Source: Bagarius yarrelli
Lineage: Eukaryota; Chordata; Actinopteri; Siluriformes; Sisoridae
Assembly (NCBI GenBank): GCA_005784505.1
Contig: VCAZ01000111.1
Location: 664,537-728,536 of the forward strand
Direction of reading: 5' to 3'
Length of the DNA stretch: 64,000 nt
The notes beneath the pieces were generated by a model. It was given only the letters and a program-made list of their open reading frames with translations, made no database searches and had not been told where the DNA came from. Positions 47,552 through 59,942 of the stretch are shown here, piece after piece (position 1 is the stretch's first letter; each line of letters begins with the position of its first letter). The position numbers and the translations under genes were made by a program.

Positions 47552-50500
47552 CTAGAGACAAACCAAAAATTAATGTTAATGTCTGATATTTTTATGACCT
47601 TTGCACTTTATTGACCTGGGACAACTTTAGCTTTTTTATTACATACTGAGAAAAAAGTCTGCTATAAAGCACTGAGCACTAGAGCATGGTTACAGAAGTT
47701 AATATCAGTTGAAATTCCTATGTGTGACATCATCATTGTTTTGTCTGGACCAGCAAAATTTATTTGGGTTTTCTGTCTGGGTTTTCTACATTGTTTGAAT
47801 TTCAGTAATGATGAGTGTATTGTTGAGTTCATAAGAGTCAGATGTGTTTTTAATTATCCCCTAACAGCTGTGTTTTGTATAGATCGTGTCTTTTACCCAT
47901 TTGTGCCTTTAGCATCCGGTATGTTCATGTAGAAAAAACATTATTGGGTTCTTTTTGCTTACAGTATATTGGCAATGTTTTATTATGTTACATACCTGTA
48001 ATGGTGATCCAGAAGTGTTCTAGATGGCAGCCTCCATACTGTACCTCGGTGGTAGTCAGCTGACTCAGGACAGTGTAGGAACACTGTGGAGCCATACATG
48101 GCTGAAACACTATGTTGCTGAGATGGACCGTTCCATTGACCTGGGGTCTCCTGCTTAATATCCAGATTGACCACTCTCTGAGCAAACCCAAACAAGTTTG
48201 ATGCTGTACATTCATATCTTCCTGCATCTACAGGTACAATGCTCTTGATGTAAAGTGTGCCATTGGGAAAAATAAAAAGTCGTCGTTCAATGTACTGTGT
48301 AGGTTTCAGTTGTGAACCGTCAGGAAGAACCCACTTAAGATAAGGCTCTGGTTCTCCTTTAGCTGTGCAGTGTACATAGATATTTTTTCCAGTGTTAATA
48401 TTTATATTCTCAAAGGATTCTTCTTTAATTGTTGGTGGCAATGCAGCAACATGTACTTGATAGATCAGAGTGTCAGCACCCGCCGCATTACTAGCAAGAC
48501 ACTTGTAGTTGCCCTTAATGGAAAAGTTTGCTGAAGAAATGCTGAGGGTTCCATTGGGAAAAAGTGAGATGGGTTTGTCAAGAGTCATAGAATCCCGCAA
48601 GATAGTTTTGTCTGGAAGAATCCAGCTGACTTGAGCTTGTGGCTTGCCTGCCGCGATACAGTCCAAACTGACTGGTTTTCCCAAGTACACAGAAATATCT
48701 CTGTATTTGGGACCATCTATTTTTGGAGGTTCTGTCTGTACAGTAAGAGCGACTACCATGCGATCTGAGCCAAATTTGTTCTGTGCACTGCAAAGGTATT
48801 GACCTCTGTCCTGGAGCTGTACATTCTTTATTACAAAAGAACCATTCGGAAGAACCTCAAATCGTTGTCCGTGTTTGGTGCTGGCTTGAATTGTAGCACC
48901 TGTATAGAAAACATATGAGAAGAAAGCGATTACATCTTTTGTATTAAAGGTTTAACCAAGCTTAAACATTTTAGTTGTTTTTGTTTTTATTTCTGTCTAA
49001 TTTCAGTCATCCTGCAGTTGTTTATGGCTGTATATCATGGACAATTTAAAATATGAACAGGTCTCAGTATAGTTGCATTTGGGAATTGCTATTTCAATGT
49101 GAAAACATACAGAATAATGAGTCTGTACATTTGCACATTATATATAAATATATATATTTTTTATAACTATATTTTATTTTTTATAACTCAAATATTGCAA
49201 AGATGTATCCTCATTTCTCCTCAGCAGTCCTGGTACAGAATTAAGTGTATTTACTAGACTTGTTTTTGGATGACAGAATGGCATAATTTAAAAGGGCAAA
49301 AGTCTATTGAACACCTCTGTAATAAACTGAAAGGCAGAGAGCACCCCAGCCATTTATGCTTGAAATTACTATTAGACCTTAATGATGTCTTTGTGACTGA
49401 ATGGGCAAACTCTACGCTTACTTTTGAAAATATATTAGACAGCAATACTATAGAGGGGTCTGTAATATTTTTGGGAAATTGGTGTATATACTGTGTACTG
49501 GTTACTTACCTGTTGAGACTTTTGTCCAAGAAATAACAGGCTTGGGGTCTCCAGTTGCCTGACAGCGCAGAAGAACATTTGTCTCTGCCAGCGCAGACAC
49601 AGTAGCTGGATCAATTGTCATTATTTTGGGTTTTACACCATCCCCCATCAAGTTTGGAAAAGGTAATGCAGTGCTTAGTTTTTGTGGTCCGAAGTTACTG
49701 TAGTGCCAGCGACTGCCGTATTGTATGCTGGCTGTGGTGTATGGCTTGCTAGACGTTGCTATAATAGAAGGGGGTGTTACAGGTTTGTAGATACTTGGAA
49801 AATTTGGAAACGGCTGTAGCTTTGATGTGGGCTTGTAAGTTCTTGGTTTGAGAGTAACTAGCCTTCCAGACTGGGCTAAGTTGTGGGCGCCAAGCTTGGA
49901 TTGTCGGTATCTATTCCGAAGCCTGTTAAAGAGCAAGTAGTCCCTTACTTTAGATAAGCCATCATGTGGTACCACAGATTTGGGCATGGAAGTTTCTACT
50001 GACCAAGGGATGTAAGGGGTGGGGTTTGCTGTTTGTGCTGTGATATCAGGCTGGTTAGTATACCCTGTGTAACGTCCTCTTGTGTGCAAATAGTGCAGGG
50101 GTTTGTCAAGAGAAGAATGGTGATTTGATCCATGAACTCTGGGCCAGACTGGGATGCGGTTAGTATAAGTCCCTAAGGGAGACGTGGTATAGGGTTTTGT
50201 TGTAACTGAGACGTTTTTACTTCTTTGAGATAACCATGGGTGGACAGGCAAATCAGGATTTTCATGTCTGCTTATTGGGTTATCCTCTCTGTCCTTAATG
50301 TTATTAGGAAAAGCTGATTTGTCTTTATAAGTTGAAGACGGTTCAGGGTTACGAATTATAATAGTAGGTGAACTTGTACTTGTTATATTTTGTCTATAAT
50401 TTTCTTTAGTTGTTGTGTTGTTTAATCATCTTAATATCTTCTTCTTTTGCAGCTTGGGACTTGTCAATCATGTGTACATTCAAAATGTCTTTGATTTTAG

Positions 50501-53500
50501 GGTCATGTTTACTCAAAATATTTGAATTTGTAAATGGCTTTCTTTCTGGTCTCTCAATCATAGTTTGACTCTCTCTTAAGTGAGAGTCTCTGGTAAAGGC
50601 AAATTCAGGAGCTTTAGTAGTTAAAAAAGTTGTGAATTCTACTTCTGTTGTTGGTGGGGGATGTGTAGGTCTCTGTGTACGTAGCCTTCTTAATTGAAGT
50701 CTTCTTCTGTATGGTGGTCTTCTTCTCAGGTTGACGGTATGAGTATTTGCCCTTCCCTTATCTTTTGATATTTGCCTTTCATTCTGTTTCTCAGTTTGGG
50801 TCACAGGTCGTACGTTTGAGTCAATAGGTGATAGTGTGGTTAAGTAAAAAGTTATTGAATCAATTTTTGAAATGTTTGAATGATTAGATTTTCTATTTAT
50901 ATTTGCTCTCTGTGGTGGTATAGGGTTTCTGCTATGGGTCTTTACTAGCTTTTTAGAATAATAATTTTTAAGACTACTAGTAGTAGCACTGGTAGTAAAA
51001 GAGAGAGTGACTGTAGCAGGGGTGGTTGTAGGAGTAGTAGTAGTAGTTGTTATTATTGTTGTGGCTGTTGTAGTTGTTTTTATTTCTGTTGTGGCTGCAA
51101 CTGTTGTACTGGTTGTTGCTGGTTGAATAGTTGAGACTTTTGCATTGGCTTTTGCTAACATTTGTGCCCAGTGTCCTGGACCAAGCTGTTTGACAGATTT
51201 ATTCTGGTTCCTCCCTTTCTCCTTGATCTTTTTCCATCTAAAGCCCTGTCGAATTCTACCCATACTTCTGTCTTTTTCAGTCACTTTGGGTGGTATTTGA
51301 GTAACAGCTAGCTGCTTGATTTCATGGTATCCTGAACCCTCGGCATCCTCCTTGTCATACAGAAACGATTCACCCTTGATCACGCTAACATCTGTAAGGA
51401 CTTCCTCTTCTTCACCCGTTATGACTACCAAATGAGACAACATGTCTGTCCCATGAAGATTGGCTGCTAAACAACTATATTCCCCAGAATCTTGATTTGT
51501 CACATGTTTTATGATTAAAGTGTTATTTTGTGCGACATAGATTCGTCCCTCTGCAGAAGATGCCATTAGAAACTGATGATTTGGTAGAAGCCATCTCGTT
51601 TCCATCGGCTTTGGTGAAGAAACTGAACATGGGAGACTAAGAGATTCTCCGTTCTCCACAGACATTTTCTTTCCGTTTAGGTCACTAGGACTAAGGAGAC
51701 GTTCCCTGACCATAAGTCTATATGAAACCATATCTACTTCTGTCTCAGTACGCACAAAGCAGTGATATACTCCAGTGTCTGACAGGCTTGTGTTTTTGAT
51801 GATTAATCTATTATGGTCTGATAGAATTCTTACAGAATCCGTTTTGTCTAAGATAGTTAGATCTGGAAGCATCCACTCAACAGACAGTTGCCCTGAACTC
51901 TGTATATTGCAGTCAAAAATGGCCTCAGTGTGCTCCAACACCATTTGAATTCTCCCTGGGGTTCCTCTTGGAATCAAAGCCCATGAAGCAACTCTATCCT
52001 CTTTTTCTCCTCTTCCAAAGATAAGTTTCGATATAAATGTAGAGAAGTTCATCACTAGTTTTTTTGTTGTTGTTTTGCGTCTGTTTAACTGAATAGTAAC
52101 CCTGGGTTGCAACAACCAGGCTGGTTCAGCCATTAAATGTCCTTTCAGTTCAGTAAAGTAAGGTGAGTCCTCACTTGTGACCTGAGAGTACTGAAAGGTC
52201 ACTTTTGAAGTATTCTCATGCCTTGCTCCTCGCTCCAAAATGGCTGGGCTTTCGTAGTAGTATGCAACAAGTCTCCACAGGTTCTGGAGTGCTTCCCTGT
52301 CAATCTCACATTCAAGCACGGTTGTCAAAGTCACGTTCACTGTCACCTCATCTGACCGTTTTAGCTTTTCCCATAGCATGGAGGTTCCTTCAATAGGACG
52401 ATTTACATCACAAGCCACATGAGCCCTGTTCTCATGGCTGTCAGACAACATGAAGGCCAGGTGGCCCATTGGACGCTCCAAGTCCTTGGTGTAGGGAAGG
52501 TCTGGTTCCTGGTCTTCTAATGCATTATACTCACCCAGCTTCAGCGGAGACTCTAAAGAAGGCCTGTCACAGGACAGCTGCTTTGCTGAAAGCTGGAAAA
52601 TATGGCTGTTGTTAAAAGACTGCGGTGAGGCACAAACGGCACAAATCTCACTGTCCTGTTCTTTCTTGCACTTTATCACTCCTGTAGAGAAATGATTAAT
52701 AAAAAAGGGTTAGGAAAGAATCAAGGCATTTGTTATATTTTTTTGTTCATGTACACATTATGTACTTCACTTGTTGGTGAATTATACATTTACATTACAT
52801 TTCTGGAATTTGTCTGACACTCTTATCCAGAGTAACTTTTCTTTTTTTAAATAATCCATTTGAGCGGTTTTGGGTCAAGGGCCTTGCACAGGGGCCCAGT
52901 CTGGCATCTTGGTGTTGCTGCGAATTAAACCTATGATCTTTCGATCAGCAGTCTAACACCTTAACCACTGAGCTACCACTGAATAAGATTATTTATAGTT
53001 TGGATCTAGTTGATTAAAATAAACTATTCAATGGCTAGAGTACTGGTTATATCAAAGTTTGAGCTAAATTATAGTACAGCATCTAGATAATGAGGTTATT
53101 TGTCACAAAACTCTTACCCTCATGTTTCTTTTCCCACTCTAAAAGCCAAAGCAGCTGACAGTCACAAATCCAGGGATTGTTATGCAGAGAAAGCACTTCT
53201 AGCTTGGTTAGGTGCTGAAAAGTACCAGGCAGCAAATACTCCAGCTGGTTGTCTGCTAGATAAAGATGTCGTAGGCCCGAGCCCCAAAATGTCCCCAGAA
53301 GAGAGATGGTGGTAAATGTGTGCGGGTGAAGGTCCTGCAACCTGTTGCTTTCCAGCTGAAGCAGCCTCAGTGATGTTAATCCATTAAAGGAGAAAGGCTC
53401 GATAAAGTTAATTAAATTGTGGTCTAGGTGAAGGCGGACAAGGCCTGTCAGCCCATCAAACATACTGGGGTCTACTTTTGTTAGCTTGTTGTAGCTCAGC

Positions 53501-54243
53501 TTCAGTATCTGTAAACAAAAAAAGGCACTTAATAGGGTGGAGGTTTTTTATTTTGAACCGACAAAAGCCACATGTTTGCGGCTAGGACCTAACACCACTT
53601 ATCTAAGGAATTTGTAAATAGTGTATCTTCTCGCACATTAAATATTAATAACAAAGTTCTGTATCACGTCTGCATGCATAGACGAATGCATAAAGGCTTA
53701 CATGGATATATGCATATACAGGCACACACCTGAAGGGAACGTAATTGGTAAAAAGATCCTGAGGCCACAGTATTGATTTCATTCCCATGCAGCATAAGCA
53801 TCTCTAGCCGGTGCAGATGTCCAAAATCTGTAGTCCCCACAGCCACAATGCTATTATAGCTTCACATAAGAAATATGTTACATGATAATTTAAGATTAAT
53901 TACTAATCAAATAGTGCTGATCTGTTTATATAAGATGGTTGACAGTGTATTATTCTCAAATGTGTGGTCAAAGAACTATCACTGGTAAAATGCAGTTTCT
54001 TTATGAATTCGATTATGTGTTGGTTGTGTGTGTAAGAAAAGCTGCTTACCCCAGATTAAATCGCACTGTGTCTTTGGGCAGGTTACGTGGGAAAGATGAA
54101 AGATGGCGGAAAGTACAGTGCACCTCTTTGGGATTGGGGCAACTGCAGGACCTCGGGCAAACACCCACACAAGCAGGCAAAATGAGGAGCAGCAGATGCA
54201 ATGCTGCCCTCATCCAGGGAGCAAAGACACCCAAAGAAGCCAT
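45643..54243 (-). CDS. mxra5: MXRA5 (adlican), LRR and Ig matrix protein (6 coding exons)
   Basis: Coding exons in gene order are 54243-54050, 53859-53730, 53508-53118, 52681-49510, 48899-47996 and 47551-45643. They total 6700 bases, or 2232 codons plus stop after discounting one extra base. MXRA5 is a large secreted matrix-associated protein. The order seen is: signal peptide (ALHLLLLILPACVG), LRRNT, several leucine-rich repeats and LRRCT (CDCQLLWLLEWEKK); two Ig domains; a long Thr-rich and Arg-rich linker; then ten Ig domains to the C-terminus. The total of 12 Ig domains equals the human count as I recall it, while human is longer (about 2828 residues) in the linker. All junctions are GT-AG. 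The one defect is a frame change at 50409-50425. An upstream acceptor-like site at 54269 suggests a separate 5' UTR exon. Confidence 0.93.
47996..48899 (-). CDS. mxra5: mxra5 exon: Ig3 end to Ig6 start
   Basis: It carries the second half of Ig3 (DRGQYLCSAQNKFG), two whole Ig domains (SLDCIAAGKPQAQVSW and YVHCTAKGEPEPYLKW with their YKC and YEC partners) and the first half of the next. A long intron on each side is GT-AG. Confidence 0.9.
49510..52681 (-). CDS. mxra5: mxra5 large central exon, with a frame change
   Basis: This 3172-base exon finishes the LRRCT and carries Ig1 (about residues 480-565) and Ig2 (570-660). It continues with a Thr-rich tract (about 760-820), an Arg-rich stretch (RRRPPYRRR), a Pro/Tyr/Thr linker and the first half of Ig3. 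The first frame stops at 50408-50406. The frame that follows opens just upstream at 50425 and continues with matching character (TTKENYRQN). One surplus base in an A/C-rich run explains it. Confidence 0.88.
50985..51120 (-). repeat. Thr-codon low-complexity tract in mxra5
   Basis: ACA/ACT/ACC codons repeat to encode a Thr-rich run, probably an O-glycosylated spacer. Its length is prone to slippage. Confidence 0.8.
52795..52985 (-). mobile_element. tRNA-derived SINE in an mxra5 intron
   Basis: It runs from the tail tctgacactcttatccagag through gcaggggcccag-type and aattaaacctatgatctttc blocks to ccttaaccactgagctacca. Confidence 0.75.
53118..53859 (-). CDS. mxra5: mxra5 exons: leucine-rich repeats and LRRCT start
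   Basis: Two exons, 53859-53730 and 53508-53118, encode about five LRR units (for example LEMLMLHGNEI, LKLSYNKL, VRLHLDHNLI, LRLLQLESNRL, LRHLYLADNQL, LEVLSLHNNPW). The start of the LRRCT follows and is completed in the next exon by CKKEQDSEIC and LSCDRP. Confidence 0.88.
54050..54243 (-). CDS. mxra5: mxra5 exon: signal peptide and LRRNT
   Basis: It encodes residues 1-64. The Cys cluster C-P-R-S-C-S-C-P then HC is a typical LRR N-terminal cap, followed by LPKDTVRFNL. The start at 54243 was chosen because a signal peptide follows directly. An in-frame upstream Met exists, but it lies beyond the acceptor-like cag at 54269. Confidence 0.85.
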
Positions 54244-54639
54244 GTCTTTTTCATGCCATCCTTTAACCTGTGGATTGAAACTCTGTGTAAGTATAAATTC
54301 AAGACACAGACAAAGGATAAAACAGAAGTGATTTTTTTTCTTAGTATGAGTCATTTGCTAACTTTGTGGTTAGAAATTTTGGTGCTTATGTAATGAAGAG
54401 CCATAACAGGAAACGTGTCAGCGCTATTATCACAGATTATTGCATCTACCAATACAAAATACACACAAATTGTGTATATAAACATCAATCATTAAACTTC
54501 CTTCCACAAATGCTAAACAATCTTTACTATATCAAGACCTACATAATTGAAAATCTGTTATCGTTTAGCCTCCTCCATTGATTTGCATCAATTACATGTT
54601 ACAACATTGATATAGGATAAATATCATATGTAATAGTAG

Positions 54640-55360
54640 GGATGGAAAAAAATAGATTAATGATTGATTATTGATTATTTTCATCACGATTTTTTCTCTA
54701 ACGATTCTGAATCGATTCTCAAAAGTGTCTGAATCGATTCTCAAAAGTCTCTGAAAAATAATTAGCACTGATAGATGCAAGTAAGAAAAGGTGTTGTTTA
54801 TAGTCAGACTTTGTGCAAAGTTTGTGGCACCAAATTCGAATCTTTCAGGAACACGACTAACATGGTGAAACATATCATGTGGTTCCACTCAGAGCTAAAG
54901 AAGCAAACTACTCTTCCACTACCAGTTTCACTCAAACGACCTTCGAGCAAGTAGCAAAACTTCCACCGGAATTCTGAAAAGGTGAAGCAAATTACTCGGT
55001 CGGTTTTATTGCCAAGGGTTTGTCCCTGTTCTCCGTTATAGATAATTCAGGGATTTGTTCACTGTTACAGGTTCTTGAGCCTTCATAATATATACATTAT
55101 AATAATCTTTCCATGTTTCATTCAGAGCTTCAGTTTATCCTGAACACGACTTTTATTAATAAAAGAAAATTCATTTTTTCTTCAAATTCCAGCTATAAAC
55201 AAAAAGCATAGAAACTCCAATTCTGGTTGAAATGTAAAGATGTAAATATGTATTTACACAGCAGAAGAATTAAAAAAATATATATTTGTAAATCGGATTT
55301 TGACTCCCAAAATCGGAATCGGGATCGTATCATAAAGTAGCCGTAAGTAGATCATAAAAT
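54640..55360 (+). mobile_element. hAT transposon remnant with BED zinc finger
   Basis: On the plus strand, about 54800-54900 encodes a BED-type finger: LCKVCGTKF, then a spacer, then HIMWFH (C-x2-C, H-x4-H). The frame continues KKQTTLPLPVS. No hAT catalytic region follows. The flanks are gattaatcg/aatcgattc-rich, like fish hAT non-autonomous elements. The ends are approximate and no target duplication was established. Confidence 0.55.
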
Positions 55361-57290
55361 GTCTAACCAACAATTTCAGATTGCACATATTAATTGCCAT
55401 TATAGAAAAAAAAATGTATAGTATCATAGCGTGCTCAAAAAGTTATTTTTGCAGATTAATCAGAAAAATTTAAGGTTTAATGTGTAAGCAAACCCGGAGA
55501 CTACTCTAAATATCTCTCGTTTCTTTTTCTTTTATTTGTGCAAGAGCGGGCAACATCCTTATTTCAACATGACTTACTGACCACAAAAAATCTGTCACGA
55601 TACTGCATGGGGTCCCACACACCAAAATCCTAATTATTTTGATTTAACCACGCTAATAATCAGTTATCACACCAGTGAATTTAAGTAAACTATTAGTCTC
55701 TTATACCTTTAGCCTGTCCATTACACAATTAGAACGAACGAGGGAGGTGTAATACATCTTTCCACCCCTATAGAACTGCTGAGTTCTTAGGCAATAAGTC
55801 ATTGCTCAAGTGTTTTCCTCGGCAAGCACGCTCTTGACAGCTCAATTACACCATCAATTTCTTGAAAGATATTTTAAGGCAGGATATTTAGACTGCAGGG
55901 CAAAGACTGAGAGTTAGGCCAAGATTCTTCCCCCTTTTTATTGCTTATTCACCAGCTTTAAGTTGCCTGTTTAATGCTATAAGGGAAAATAGCCAAATGT
56001 AAGGCATGATTTATTTGCCTGTCATTAGTATGATAATAACATATAATGATTTTTAGGGGAAAAAAAGCTCCTCCAGTTGCTCTGGTCAGATGCTAATGGA
56101 ATTACCTTGTGTAACTGCAACACAGGAAGAACAGAACACTGAGTTTGTTAAATCACTTTAACTTTTTGGTCTTTTAACATCTGGAGTGAATATTTTTATT
56201 AATACGTTCTACAAAATATAATGCCAATAGTTAATTTTAACTTATATTATCTTATCTTTATATAGCGCTTAACCCTGAAAGTAACTAACTAATCTAAAAC
56301 ACACACACACACACATATATATATATAATATTTGTAATGTTTTTTGTATTTTTAAATGATTCTAATTTTTTGGGTTGTGGGACGTAACATAAGTTAGCAA
56401 AGATTTTTACCAGTTTTAAAAGTAGCAAGCACAGGACAATAAATGAGAACATAAAGTTAGTGTGTGTGAGTGAAGAGGATGTAGAGAATAGGGTTAGGTG
56501 GAGACAGATGATTCGCTGTGGCGACCCCTAAAAGGGAACAGCCGAAAGGAAAAGAAGAAGAAGAAAGCTTCATTTTTCTCATTTATCATTTTCCATTTTT
56601 CGTAATAATAAATTCTGCACAGAAATACTAGGAAGATGAAATGCTGGATTGAAAGACGAAGCCAGCAGGGATTCAACTTTGCTCGTTATCAGTTTATGAA
56701 ATGACAAGTATGACCGAACTAGCATAAAGTTTTGGAAGCTGTTCTGTTAGAACATAACTAGGCAGACTTAAAGACTAAACTTTAGTCTGCACACCTAAAG
56801 TCATGATCAACATCTCTAAACTGGATTTTTTTTTTCTTTAAAAATGACTGTATAGTCAAATATTTGAGTTATATTTCTGATCTGTGTAAAGGTTTATTGT
56901 ATAGAGCTCAGTCGTATGCTTCTTACAAATATGAATAATCCACACACACACACACACACACACACTCCATTGAACTTCTACATTTTTTGCATAATATAAT
57001 GCTGGCGATATTTTATCAATCAATAAATCATTAGCCCTTATCACGAATCAGTTCCATATGAAGTCATAGCAGTGGCATCAAAAAGTCTTAAAATAATAAA
57101 ATAAAGGTTTAAAAAGTTTTAAAAGGTTTTTATATTATTTTAAAATCGTATTTTTTTTATTTAGAAATTACTTCAAATCTTTTTAACGGCAGGATGTAAA
57201 CGGAATTAAATTTCAACATCTGGTAAAACAGTTACTGATATAAAAAATGTGGGTAAGTTCATTTGAACAAATCAGAACATTAATAATGAT

Positions 57291-57327
<37 letters not shown>

Positions 57328-57465
57328 CCCATGCCAAATATTACTTACCTTGAGATATGTAGTTAAAAAAAATTGGTAGCCTGCACAAACACAATAACAG
57401 CCCAAGTTGTTTTTTCTTGTTCTTTCTTGTTCTTACCCAAGAAGGACGTGTTGTCCGTATCTGCC

Positions 57466-57501
<36 letters not shown>

Positions 57502-59537
57502 ATGTGTTAGCTAAAGACTTACGGACCCTGCCTCCTGAAGTCCAAGCCTTCCACATCTGGTTAAATGCTTAACTCCCCCTTACTTTTACTTTGAGCCCGA
57601 CTGTGCAGAGGAGGAATGTGGTGCTGACTTGTCTTCTATCCACCCCTTTTCCTTGTCTTTCTTCCCTTTCTCTGTTTCCTTCCTTTTTTTTTCTTTTTAT
57701 CACCTTTCGGGTGCTTTTATGCTTTTCACTGTTACCTGTGGCTCCTGAACAGTGGCTATTTTACCTTCCTGGAGCCCATTCACAATGTCCTAAAGTTCAC
57801 ATGTTCTCTCTTCCTCTTCCAGCACAGTTTTGTCTTTCTTTAGAAGGGGTACTGAGCATGACTAAAAGGTCACCAGGGCATTTACAGTATATTATTATTA
57901 GTAATAGTATTAATAATATTTAAGATGGAACAATCGCTAATCACTGAAAGCTTTGCACAACAGAGAAAAGTGCATTTTGATGAATCAGACATTTTAAAAT
58001 GAACCTCGTCTCCTTAAATCTCCTTAAATACAGAATATATACAGGTTTTAAACATCTTCTGAACAAGACATGATTTAAGAACTTATCGTTATACTAAACC
58101 GGCTGTTTATATTTTAAAATGGGTTCGACAAATAGAATGTCATTCGGCCCACAAGTTTTAACCACCACCTCCTCCATCTGTGGCTCTGAATACATCTTTC
58201 ATAGAAAGTCTGTAAAATAAATTTACTTCAACTGCTGGGTTCTTTCCCAGGCTGCAATGCTTGTTATGTTCTTATTCACCTTTTGTGTATAGACCCTCCA
58301 CTTTTTGCATTTTTTCATACTCGGGACTTGTGTGCCTTCTGGCAGGGCAGGAAACACACACTTTATTTAACATTCCATCCTGGTGTTTTGGCTGCAGCTG
58401 GTAAATTAATTCGAGTGCTTTTCTACTTTGTTGTTTAGTGTTCGGAGTACAAATCCAAACCCCGGGGCCAAAACAAGTCGCACATCTCAGCGAGAGAAAC
58501 CTTATTGCACTTTTTTTTTCCTCGAGGCATTGTGCAGTTTATATATCCCTCTTCCTCCATAGCAGAGATGACAAAAGTACACACATCCTTTACTCAAGTA
58601 GAAGTACAGATACTGTGGTTAAAATGATTCTGGTAAAAAAAGTTGAAGTACCGACTATGCTTTTTTACTCAAGTTAAAAATAAGACCGATGGGTTTGGAC
58701 TTGAGTAAAAAAGTAAATCAACTACCAAAAAAGTTAAAACATTACAGGTGGTATAGATTGTGTCCTTTTGATGGTGAACTAATAGTAAGTGGAAAGTGGT
58801 AGCTCCTAATTCCTATATAAAAAAAAACAGACAAACCAATGATGCATAAATAGTGTGTTGCCATTGTGTCATTGTGCACTGAATCCCAATCGGCTACAGC
58901 AGTTAAACGCTTTAAGGTTTTCGTAGCAGTGTTTTATAAGCATAGAGCGGTTTGATGGAGAAATATGATAACCTTGTGGATCTCTGACACTATCAGCACC
59001 ATTAAGAGTCGCCCTTGGCTCAAACCTGTGTCACATAAATATAAAACCATTTGGCTTCTTATGGCCTGCGTATCATCCTCCTTGACTCAGACAGGAGTGC
59101 TTTAGAGAAAGTCCGCTGTTTATAATTATTCATTTCTTTGTGTCAGTAGACTAAAAGGGAATAAAATTGACCATGTGAAATATGACACCGCTGCGGCTCT
59201 TAAATGTGCTGCTGTTTCAAGCACAAATGTGAATAATGGATTTTTTGAGTAGGGCAACTTGAAGGCCAGAGGCAATATGAGATCACAATAAAATATGTTT
59301 TTCCACAATATAAAATTAAGAGATTTTTTATCATTCAGCAAACCTTATGAATTGGAACAAATTGTGACAAATGGCGACACATTGCTATAACACAATGCTG
59401 CATCAGCTGCGTCACTTGAGTTTATAATTCATTAGTTCTTAATGTTTTTTTTTTGCTGGTATATTTTTGAAGAATTAAGATTGTAAACTTGCACAAAGTA
59501 ATAATAAATAATTGAAAGCTGTAAATATATTATAGAC
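55361..59537. other. Gene-poor region upstream of mxra5
   Basis: AT-rich DNA with CA/GT tracts (56295-56330, 56938-56965, 57468-57500), an ATC run (57296-57330) and a gcgacccctaaaagggaaca repeat tail near 56520. It also has the fish repeat around 58575-58740 (ctttactcaagtagaagtac and relatives). I see no exon, on either strand, that matches a family I know. Confidence 0.5.
57296..57330. repeat. ATC trinucleotide repeat
   Basis: About nine perfect cat/atc units. Confidence 0.9.
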
Positions 59538-59942
59538 CATCAGTTTCCAACAGGGGGGTCCCGACCCACAAGGGGGCCTCAGCGAGTACTGTGAGTGGAT
59601 CGCGTTATATTTTATGACATGTTGAGCAGTGAGCATTAAAATGAAGGATAATATTGCAATAGCTTATTTTATCCATGATCTCCTGGTTGACCAAAAAATT
59701 GACAAATTTATAATTCGTCCTCCACAAAAACAAGCAAGTGTCACTGATTCTCCTTCAGCAGCTGATAGTAACGACCCAGACATACTGGACCCTGCAGGTG
59801 AAGAAGCTTCCACCAATTCGGTCGCAGTGCAGCAATACTGAAAACACCAAATGCAGGAAATACCAAGAGCGCTAATATCAATAAATGTGAAGGGGGGGGC
59901 CTAAAATATTTTTTGGGGGACACACAAGATTGGACACCACTG
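59538..59942 (+). mobile_element. hAT non-autonomous element with transposase-like N-terminal stub
   Basis: The flanking 8-mers ttatagac (59530-59537) and ctatagac (59943-59950) match at 7 of 8, as hAT target duplications do. The ends catcagtttccaac and, inverted, cagtggtgtccaa agree at 9 of 13 positions. Inside, a short plus-strand frame (from the ATG at 59641) encodes KIDKFIIRPPQKQ, resembling the start of ZBED/hAT-derived proteins, and then stops at 59839. Confidence 0.65.

Noticed and set aside
50251..50408. A separate small intron in mxra5 explaining the frame change
   Set aside because: The second frame is open and coherent right up to the overlap at 50425, and a one-base change accounts exactly for the total length. 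No convincing GT-AG pair is needed.
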